Positions 1 to 4,011 of a stretch of DNA of 5,229 nucleotides are shown here, piece by piece. Each line of letters begins with the position of its first letter. Within the stretch, counting starts at the first letter, position 1. The notes below the pieces were generated by a model, which was not told the origin of the DNA, ran no database searches, and saw nothing but the letters and a program-made list of their open reading frames with translations. A program made the translations under genes and the position numbers. This DNA is from Bacteroidales bacterium UBA1199. Lineage in GTDB: Bacteria; Bacteroidota; Bacteroidia; Bacteroidales; UBA932. The stretch covers positions 1 to 5,229 of the forward strand of contig DBXZ01000061.1 of assembly GCA_002309795.1 (NCBI GenBank), read 5' to 3'.

Positions 1-8
1 ATTTGTTT

Positions 9-16
9 CAAAGATA
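9..16 (-). promoter_or_regulatory. Possible -7 promoter box facing out of the window
   Basis: Read on the minus strand this is TATCTTTG, an exact match to the Bacteroidota -7 consensus TAnnTTTG. No convincing TTTG -33 box lies 17-21 bases upstream (around positions 34-41). If real, transcription would start at about the left edge and serve a minus-strand gene outside the window. An identical octamer serves the DUF2795 gene at 2015-2022. The gene it would drive cannot be seen, so this rests on the motif alone. Confidence 0.4.
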
Positions 17-96
17 CGAAAAACAGCGCAGTTTTGAGGACACCGGCGACCGCAAAACCTTCTCCATTTTTCCCGGAACGGAGATGATCTCATTTT

Positions 97-122
97 GTAC
101 ACCAAAAGCCTTTCTGGTGTAC
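97..122. repeat. REP-like palindrome, copy 1
   Basis: This is a 26-bp imperfect palindrome starting GTACACCA and ending TGGTGTAC. It extends outward with TTTT/AAAA to give 12-bp perfect arms (93-104 with 115-126). Inside the arms there is an A.C mismatch (105/114), two A-T pairs and a G.T wobble (108/111) around a CC centre. It starts exactly 50 bp before copy 2 and is the farther of two copies downstream of the RAYT-like gene. No T-run follows the hairpin on either strand, so it is not an intrinsic terminator. Confidence 0.85.
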
Positions 123-146
123 AAAAGGCAGTTAGATTGAGCCGTT

Positions 147-172
147 GTACACCAAAGGCGCCTTTGGTGTAC
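147..172. repeat. REP-like palindrome, copy 2 (perfect)
   Basis: This is a perfect 26-bp palindrome: the left 13 bases GTACACCAAAGGC are exactly mirrored by GCCTTTGGTGTAC. It lies 19 bases after the stop codon of the RAYT-like gene, the usual place for a REP beside its transposase. The 24-bp spacer to copy 1 contains TTGAG (137-141), which also occurs in the spacer of the right-hand pair. Single-stranded DNA or RNA of this sequence would form a very stable hairpin, the substrate type of RAYT proteins. Confidence 0.88.
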
Positions 173-191
173 GGCAAGGGTGGGAAACTTT

Positions 192-1127
192 TCATTTTGC
201 GCAAAGAGGGAACAAGGCATCGATTTCGTACTGCGACAATCCGAGTGTCCGTCGGATTTGGCCGTTGGACGAGCGATAATCATAGTGCAACTTACGGGCA
301 ATATCTTGCTTCTGGGCTTTGCTTAATTCATGGATTCCGGCAAGTTTGTAGCGTTCGCGTACAATGTAAGTCACCTTGGTAAACAACTCGGCATCTGTCA
401 GGAACTCACTGTCATCGTCCACTTCGATGGCTATCTCTCCATAAGACTCAACCTGCCGGCTGATAGCGTTGAAATAATGGTGGGCATCCCGGAACATCGC
501 CATCCCAAACCGAATTGCGCAGAACGCTGCCGGGGAAATATAACCATCTCGTATCGCCCATTCTTCCGGAAGTTCGGGCGCTCGCCCCTTGAACATGATC
601 CTGCGCGGCCCGAGATAGAGATCTGCATATCGTTTCATCACTGGCCAGTTGAAATAGTAGTCGCTGCCCGTTCCCCAGGGGTAGGAGAACGGCGTATGGT
701 TCTCGTTGGCCACATAGCCATTGCGGTGGGTATAGACAATATTGTTCCTTAGCGATCTGAGATCAATTATCTGCTTGAGAATCAACTCTACATTTCTAAT
801 GGCAGGAATGGCCCTTGAGAGTCTCCGGCGAATATATGCAAAGAAGTCAAGAAAACTCTTTCGCGTCCCGGCTCCCACAAAATGAAAATGATTGTTCATC
901 ACTTCAAACGCGATAATGAGCACCCCTGCCGTCAAGCTGCCGTCTGGGGCATAAACCGGTTTGAACATATGAGTGGCCTGTGCGATCACATTCATCGCAA
1001 AAGTCAGGTCGTCATCGGAAACAAACAGAATCGGGGTATCTTTCCCCGAAGTATAAGCATGCCAATACGGGCCGCAACTCCGGAACGCAGCTTCGCATTC
1101 CCTCTCTTTCACTGAATAATTCTTCAT
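192..1127 (-). CDS. RAYT-like Y1 (HUH) transposase family protein
   Basis: This 311-residue protein resembles REP-associated tyrosine transposases, single-strand DNA nucleases of the IS200/IS605 HUH superfamily. The HUH motif is visible as NHFHF at residues 79-83 (His80, His82). The following LRNNIVYTHRNGYVA (126-140) matches the RAYT YIHxNP-type helix, so Tyr132 is the likely nucleophile. SYPWGT (148-153) matches the family's PWSS-like segment. The C-terminal region (about 250-308) looks helical and could be an added DNA-binding domain; it resembles long RAYT-like proteins I know from Bacteroidetes. At 311 residues it is much longer than typical proteobacterial RAYTs. Catalytic residues and reading frame are intact. 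Paired 26-bp palindromes sit just after the stop codon and again upstream of the neighbouring gene. No Shine-Dalgarno sequence is seen, and only 19 bases separate the ATG from the upstream terminator's T-run. Its base composition looks more A+T-rich than folE/trkA. Family assignment is firm; activity and link to the palindromes are inference. Confidence 0.85.
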   Translation of the reverse strand: MKNYSVKERECEAAFRSCGPYWHAYTSGKDTPILFVSDDDLTFAMNVIAQATHMFKPVYAPDGSLTAGVLIIAFEVMNNHFHFVGAGTRKSFLDFFAYIRRRLSRAIPAIRNVELILKQIIDLRSLRNNIVYTHRNGYVANENHTPFSYPWGTGSDYYFNWPVMKRYADLYLGPRRIMFKGRAPELPEEWAIRDGYISPAAFCAIRFGMAMFRDAHHYFNAISRQVESYGEIAIEVDDDSEFLTDAELFTKVTYIVRERYKLAGIHELSKAQKQDIARKLHYDYRSSNGQIRRTLGLSQYEIDALFPLCAK

Positions 1128-1146
1128 ACTAATTGTTCTGATCGTT

Positions 1147-1188
1147 AAAAAAAAAGCGAGTCAGGTGCGATCTAACCTAACTCGCTTT
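1147..1188 (-). terminator. Rho-independent terminator of the zinc-ribbon gene
   Basis: On the minus strand the stem AAAGCGAGT pairs with ACTCGCTTT (9 bp). After one mismatch an inner AGGT/ACCT stem follows, with an 8-base loop, and the hairpin runs into a tract of nine T. It begins 35 bases after the stop codon of the 1224-1496 gene. Its descending arm shares 16 bases with the terminator at 1686-1729. The RAYT-like gene begins only 19 bases beyond the T-tract. Confidence 0.88.
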
Positions 1189-1223
1189 GCGGACTCGAGG
1201 TGCCGCGGCATTCAATCTTGTTG

Positions 1224-1496
1224 TCAACCAATCTTCCACCGCTTCAGTTGAGGAAAGAACATCTTCATCTGGGCGATGTATTGTTCCCGGGTGATGGGTT
1301 GGGGGATGTTTTTGTTTACCTCGTCTACGAACTGGCTGCAGAATTCGATCATCTCGTCCATGGTGCAGTCCTTGGTAAACTGCCCGTCCTTATAGCAGTA
1401 GATGCAGTAATCCTGGTTCTTGCTGCCATCGGCATTCGTCCCCAGCAACTTATCTGTGAGCGGCATTCCGCAACTTTGGCAAAACTTCATTTCCAT
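1224..1496 (-). CDS. Small putative zinc-ribbon protein
   Basis: This is a 90-residue cytoplasmic protein. Near the N-terminus it has CQSCGMPL (Cys6, Cys9), followed by CIYCYKDGQF (Cys31, Cys34), so four cysteines in two CxxC pairs can hold one zinc ion. The CxxCGMPL...YCxYCYxxGxF pattern is that of the 'putative zinc ribbon' family (Zn_ribbon_2, PF12674), small proteins of unknown biochemical role. The C-terminal half, with MDEMIEFC and a basic KRWKIG end, looks helical. Either Met1 (1496) or Met3 (1490) could start it; Met3 gives the MKFCQSCGMP start common in the family, as I recall it. No clear Shine-Dalgarno sequence is present. It has its own promoter-like box (1591-1598) and terminator, so it is probably monocistronic. 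It lies between the two palindrome pairs together with the RAYT-like gene, but nothing links it to transposition. Ligand or partner cannot be told. Confidence 0.85.
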   Translation of the reverse strand: MEMKFCQSCGMPLTDKLLGTNADGSKNQDYCIYCYKDGQFTKDCTMDEMIEFCSQFVDEVNKNIPQPITREQYIAQMKMFFPQLKRWKIG

Positions 1497-1590
1497 GATC
1501 TTTCGTGGTTGTTTTCAGTTATCCTTCGCCTACTTCCGGGAGTTGATGTCACGATAATCATCTCCTGGGCACCGGCAGCACTAAGCAGAG

Positions 1591-1598
1591 CAAATATA
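1591..1598 (-). promoter_or_regulatory. -7 promoter box, zinc-ribbon gene
   Basis: The minus strand reads TATATTTG, an exact TAnnTTTG match about 95 bases before the start codon. A start about 7 bases downstream would give a leader of nearly 90 bases. The -33 region (about 1616-1625) shows no good TTTG. It falls inside the decayed palindrome copy 1610-1635, so the repeat may supply or disturb the upstream half of this promoter. Confidence 0.5.
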
Positions 1599-1609
1599 GT
1601 CATTATTTC

Positions 1610-1635
1610 GTACACCTGAAGGGCTCTGCATGTAC
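1610..1635. repeat. REP-like palindrome, copy 3 (decayed)
   Basis: This 26-bp segment keeps the outer arms GTACACC on the left and TGTAC on the right, plus an internal CTCTG, but its central symmetry is lost. Compared ungapped with copy 1 it matches at 16 of 26 positions, mostly at the two ends. What supports it as a true copy is spacing: it starts exactly 50 bp before copy 4, the same interval as copies 1 and 2. The 24-bp spacer also carries TTGAG (1647-1651). Confidence 0.65.
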
Positions 1636-1659
1636 GACCTGTCTATTTGAGTCCCATTT

Positions 1660-1685
1660 GTACACCAGAGGCCCCTCTGGTGTAC
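1660..1685. repeat. REP-like palindrome, copy 4
   Basis: Twelve-base arms GTACACCAGAGG and CCTCTGGTGTAC are perfectly complementary around a CC centre. TTT/AAA extends the pairing to 15 bp (1657-1688). Compared with copy 2, the ninth base A is G and its pairing partner T is C, a compensatory change that keeps the stem. It directly abuts the T-tract of the DUF2795 terminator, so the terminator's T-run doubles as the outer part of one arm. Confidence 0.87.
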
Positions 1686-1729
1686 AAAAAACAAAAAAGC
1701 GAGTCAGGAAGCATATCCCGACTCGCTTT
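1686..1729 (-). terminator. Rho-independent terminator of the DUF2795 gene
   Basis: On the minus strand AAAGCGAGTC pairs with GACTCGCTTT (10 bp). After one mismatch a GGA/TCC inner stem closes a 6-base loop. The hairpin is followed by TTTTTT, one G and TTTTTT. It lies 18 bases after the stop codon of the 1748-1969 gene. The T-tract merges into palindrome copy 4. Confidence 0.87.
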
Positions 1730-1747
1730 ATGAAGATTCAACAATCT

Positions 1748-1969
1748 TTAGTATTCTTCCTCGTTAAAGAAGAAGTCGTCTTTGGTCGGGTAGTCCGGCC
1801 AGATGTCTTCAATGGCTTCGTAGATTTCGCCGTCGTCGTCGAGGTCTTCGAGATTCTCGACCACCTCGAGAGGTGCGCCGGAACGGGTCGCGTAATCAAT
1901 CAGCTCTTCCTTGGTTGCAGGCCAGGGAGCGTCTTCCAGCTTGGATGCGAGCTCAAGTGTCCAGTACAT
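1748..1969 (-). CDS. DUF2795 family protein
   Basis: This is a 73-residue, strongly acidic cytoplasmic protein of the DUF2795 family (PF11387), whose function is unknown. The N-terminal part, MYWTLELASKLEDAPWPATK then ELIDYATRSGAPLEVVENL, has the family's hallmark: a short helix, the PWPATKEEL turn, and a second helix leading to a conserved 'P-x-E-V-x-x-N-L' stretch. The tail is rich in Asp/Glu and ends IWPDYPTKDDFFFNEEEY, a form I associate with Bacteroidetes. There is no signal peptide or membrane segment. Length is normal and the frame intact. A well-formed promoter lies about 50 bases upstream and a terminator 18 bases downstream, so it is its own transcription unit, possibly with read-through from the adenosyltransferase gene, whose stop codon is 78 bases upstream with no terminator between. 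I cannot say what it does. Confidence 0.88.
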   Translation of the reverse strand: MYWTLELASKLEDAPWPATKEELIDYATRSGAPLEVVENLEDLDDDGEIYEAIEDIWPDYPTKDDFFFNEEEY

Positions 1970-2014
1970 AATCGAAAGTGTTAAAAATTATTGTTTTAAC
2001 TATCAAATGGGCCG

Positions 2015-2043
2015 CAAAGATATAAAAAAATCTTATTCGCAAA
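2015..2043 (-). promoter_or_regulatory. Bacteroides-type promoter of the DUF2795 gene
   Basis: On the minus strand a -33 box TTTG (2040-2043) and a -7 box TATCTTTG (2015-2022, exact TAnnTTTG) are 17 bases apart. The predicted start near 2008 leaves a leader of about 40 bases. The -33 box begins only 4 bases after the stop codon of the adenosyltransferase gene. This is one of the two best promoter matches in the window and the main sign of a Bacteroidota host. Confidence 0.75.
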
Positions 2044-2047
2044 ACTA

Positions 2048-2599
2048 TTATTTCTCAGGTATCCACCGGTCCTCTCCGGCAGCCGGATTCCCGCTCAAAA
2101 ATCGAGCCAACGTGAAGAGATAATCGGAAAGCCGGTTCAGATATCGGATGCCGGTTTTGTCGGCTTCCGTGAGGGATTCCATGGCCCAGGCAGTCCGTTC
2201 GGTCCGACGGCAGACGGTGCGGGCCACATGACACTCCGCACTGATACGCGGAGAGCCGGGAATTACGAAGGAGGTGAGCGGCGGCAACTGGGCGTCCATC
2301 CGGTCGATGGCCGCCTCCAGGAAAGAGATGCGTGCCTCGTCCAGCACCGGCAGTTTGGGAATATCGCGGCCGGCGGCAAAATGGGCGGAAACCAGCATCA
2401 GGTCGTCCTGAATGGTGCGCAACTCGCTGTCTAGGGCGGAAAGATTGGCATCGAGCACTCCGGCGCGGAGAATGCCCAGCCAGGAGATCAGTTCATCGGC
2501 ATCGCCGTAAGCGCAGACCCGGGGGCTGCATTTTGCCACGCGTTCTCCTCCTACGAGGGAGGTCTGTCCGGCATCGCCGGTCTTGGTATAGATCTTCAT
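2048..2599 (-). CDS. ATP:cob(I)alamin adenosyltransferase, PduO type
   Basis: This 183-residue enzyme transfers the adenosyl group of ATP to cob(I)alamin, making adenosylcobalamin for enzymes such as methylmalonyl-CoA mutase; the family is a cytoplasmic trimer. Family marks appear in order: YTKTGDAGQTSLVGG (4-18, ATP-binding N-terminal loop), YGDADELISWLG (31-42), FVIPGSP (111-117), HVARTVCRRTER (124-135, with the catalytic arginine region) and YLNRLSDYLFTLAR (153-166). I placed the start at 2599 because MKIYTKTGD is the usual family beginning; an open frame continues 27 codons farther upstream but that stretch overlaps the ABC gene and has no family likeness. The usual DELNS motif reads DELIS here, a small departure at a conserved Asn. 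The ATG is four bases after the stop of the ABC ATPase gene, so the two are probably co-transcribed and translationally coupled. No cobalamin riboswitch is seen. Confidence 0.92.
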   Translation of the reverse strand: MKIYTKTGDAGQTSLVGGERVAKCSPRVCAYGDADELISWLGILRAGVLDANLSALDSELRTIQDDLMLVSAHFAAGRDIPKLPVLDEARISFLEAAIDRMDAQLPPLTSFVIPGSPRISAECHVARTVCRRTERTAWAMESLTEADKTGIRYLNRLSDYLFTLARFLSGNPAAGEDRWIPEK

Positions 2600-2603
2600 A
2601 TTG

Positions 2604-3305
2604 TCAAGCAATGATTGGATTCTTATTGATTGTGTCCGATTCGATTCGCCCGTCGCGCAGGCGGATAATCCGGCGGGCATGGCGCGCGATATCGTCTTCG
2701 TGCGTCACCAGCACCACCGTATTGCCGGCCGCATGCACGGCTCCGAAGAGGCGCATGATCTCGATGGAAGTGGCCGTATCCAGGTTGCCGGTGGGTTCGT
2801 CCGCCAGGATCAGTGACGGACGGGTGACCAGCGCACGGGCCACCGCCACGCGCTGCCGCTGGCCGCCGGAGAGTTCCCCGGGACGGTGGTTGATCCGCTC
2901 ACCCAGCCCGACCTGCTCCAGGGCAGCCTGGGCGCGGGCACGCCGTTCGCTTTTGCCTACACCGGCATAGCGCAGCGGAAGCGCCACGTTTTCAAGGGCA
3001 TCGTATCGCGGTAGGAGATTGAACGACTGGAAGACAAATCCGATTTTCCGGTTGCGGACGGCAGCCAGTTCATCGTCGGTAAGGCCGTCCACGGCCACCC
3101 CGTCCAGCCGGTAGCGGCCGGAGGTGGGAACGTCCAAACACCCGAGAATGTTCATCATCGTAGATTTGCCCGACCCCGAAGGGCCCATTATGGCGACATA
3201 CTCGCCCTGTTCAATCGAAAGGGAGATCTCTTCGAGCGCCGTGACCGACAGGGCGCCGGTCCGATAAACCTTGGAGAGCGCCTCCATTTCAATCACTTTG
3301 CCCAT
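2604..3305 (-). CDS. ABC transporter ATP-binding protein, MacB/LolD type
   Basis: This 233-residue protein is a complete nucleotide-binding domain that powers an ABC transporter from the cytoplasmic face. Visible motifs: Walker A GPSGSGKST (41-49), Q-loop VFQSFNLLP (91-99), signature LSGGQRQRVAVARAL (145-159), Walker B LILADEP (165-171, catalytic Glu170), D-loop NLD (174-176) and switch His202 in VTHE. The SxNLLP Q-loop and overall size fit the MacB/LolD/FtsE-like group, which moves lipoproteins, peptides or antibiotics out of the inner membrane, but substrate cannot be read from the ATPase alone. The start at 3305 is backed by a strong GGGAGG five bases before the ATG, unusual in this window, over the internal Met7. 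No permease gene is adjacent: downstream is the cobalamin adenosyltransferase and upstream the divergent folE, so its membrane partner must be encoded elsewhere. Confidence 0.93.
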   Translation of the reverse strand: MGKVIEMEALSKVYRTGALSVTALEEISLSIEQGEYVAIMGPSGSGKSTMMNILGCLDVPTSGRYRLDGVAVDGLTDDELAAVRNRKIGFVFQSFNLLPRYDALENVALPLRYAGVGKSERRARAQAALEQVGLGERINHRPGELSGGQRQRVAVARALVTRPSLILADEPTGNLDTATSIEIMRLFGAVHAAGNTVVLVTHEDDIARHARRIIRLRDGRIESDTINKNPIIA

Positions 3306-3310
3306 CGCCG

Positions 3311-3316
3311 CCTCCC
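3311..3316 (-). promoter_or_regulatory. Strong Shine-Dalgarno of the ABC ATPase gene
   Basis: The minus strand reads GGGAGG five bases before the ATG at 3305. It stands out because the other genes here have no recognisable Shine-Dalgarno sequence, as is normal for Bacteroidota. It fixes the start at Met1 rather than Met7. Confidence 0.7.
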
Positions 3317-3327
3317 TTCCCTGATTG

Positions 3328-3335
3328 CCAAGATA
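3328..3335 (-). promoter_or_regulatory. Weak candidate -7 box, ABC ATPase operon
   Basis: The minus strand reads TATCTTGG, one mismatch from TAnnTTTG, 22 bases before the ABC start codon. No TTTG -33 box sits at the proper distance (about 3353-3360). It is the best candidate in the 94-base divergent region for the two-gene minus-strand operon, but it is weak and would give a very short leader. Confidence 0.3.
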
Positions 3336-3341
3336 GCAATT

Positions 3342-3374
3342 TTTGACCGATTAGAAATATAATTCTTACTTTTG
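3342..3374 (+). promoter_or_regulatory. Bacteroides-type promoter of folE-trkA
   Basis: A -33 box TTTG (3342-3345) and a -7 box TACTTTTG (3367-3374, exact TAnnTTTG) are 21 bases apart. Transcription would begin near 3381, leaving a leader of only about 20 bases before the folE ATG. No operator-like repeat is seen around it. Confidence 0.7.
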
Positions 3375-3399
3375 TCATTTCAAGACAGACTGAGACATT

Positions 3400-3999
3400 A
3401 TGTCAGATTTCGATAAAATCAATTTCGACGAGACCCGTACCCGTGAACTGGCGCGCCACTATAAGGAGATCCTCCGCCTGCTGGGTGAAGACGCCGACCG
3501 CGAAGGACTGTTGAAAACCCCGGAACGGGTGGCCAAGTCCATGCAGTTCCTGACCAAAGGATATCAGGAAGACGGCGCCGCCATCCTGCGCGCCGCGATG
3601 TTCAAGGAGGATTACCGCCATATGGTGCTGGTCAAGGACATCGAGGTCTATTCGATGTGCGAGCACCACATGCTTCCCTTCTACGGCAAGGCCCATGTGG
3701 CTTATATTCCGAACGGTTACATCACCGGCCTGAGCAAGATTGCCCGCGTGGTGGAGACCTTCGCCCGCCGCCTGCAGGTCCAGGAGCGGCTCACCGTCCA
3801 GATTCGCGACTGTATCCAGGAAACCCTCAATCCGCTCGGCGTGGCCGTGGTGATCGAGGCCGCCCACATGTGTATGCAGATCCGTGGTGTCCAGAAACAG
3901 AATTCCATCACCACGACCTCCGCTTTTACGGGCGGATTCCTCACCGACAGCCGGACCCGCAGCGAATTCCTCACCCTGATCGGTGCCAAACTGCAATAA
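3400..3999 (+). CDS. folE: GTP cyclohydrolase I
   Basis: This 199-residue enzyme opens and rearranges GTP to 7,8-dihydroneopterin triphosphate, the first step toward folate and, in many bacteria, the feed into queuosine synthesis; the family forms a cytoplasmic decamer with zinc. The zinc ligands are visible as Cys87 and His90 in [10 protein letters not shown] and Cys158 in [10 protein letters not shown]. His89 and His156 correspond to the catalytic histidines (His112 and His179 in E. coli). Further family marks are [28 protein letters not shown] (102-129), the [19 protein letters not shown] segment and the N-terminal [14 protein letters not shown] (36-48). It is of the type I, zinc-dependent class, not FolE2. 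Length is normal and all key residues are present. A good promoter precedes it, no Shine-Dalgarno is seen, and trkA follows after 12 bases, so the two are probably one transcript. Confidence 0.97.
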   Translation: MSDFDKINFDETRTRELARHYKEILRLLGEDADREGLLKTPERVAKSMQFLTKGYQEDGAAILRAAMFKEDYRHMVLVKDIEVYSMCEHHMLPFYGKAHVAYIPNGYITGLSKIARVVETFARRLQVQERLTVQIRDCIQETLNPLGVAVVIEAAHMCMQIRGVQKQNSITTTSAFTGGFLTDSRTRSEFLTLIGAKLQ

Positions 4000-4011
4000 A
4001 GAACCCACGCT

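Noticed and set aside
97..172. Palindromes as intrinsic terminators of the RAYT-like gene
   Set aside because: No T-run follows either hairpin on the minus strand; the T residues lie in the arms themselves. They could still slow RNA decay or polymerase, but the terminator form is absent.
97..1685. Palindromes as sites of an invertible promoter or a CRISPR array
   Set aside because: Only 24 bp lie between paired copies, with no promoter between copies 1 and 2 and no recombinase gene nearby. Four copies in two distant pairs with differing sequence are not a CRISPR array.
97..1685. The whole segment as a classical insertion sequence with target-site duplication
   Set aside because: The flanks outside copies 1 and 4 share no direct repeat that I can see. 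The terminal pairs are decayed differently, and an unrelated zinc-ribbon gene with its own promoter and terminator lies inside.
2332..2970. Plus-strand open frame of 212 codons across the ABC ATPase and adenosyltransferase genes
   Set aside because: It is Arg/Pro/Ser-rich shadow sequence opposite two genes with complete family motifs, and it spans their junction.
2600..3399. A cobalamin riboswitch controlling the adenosyltransferase operon
   Set aside because: The region upstream of the ABC gene is only 94 bases and shared with folE. It has no B12-box-like sequence, and there are four bases between the two operon genes.
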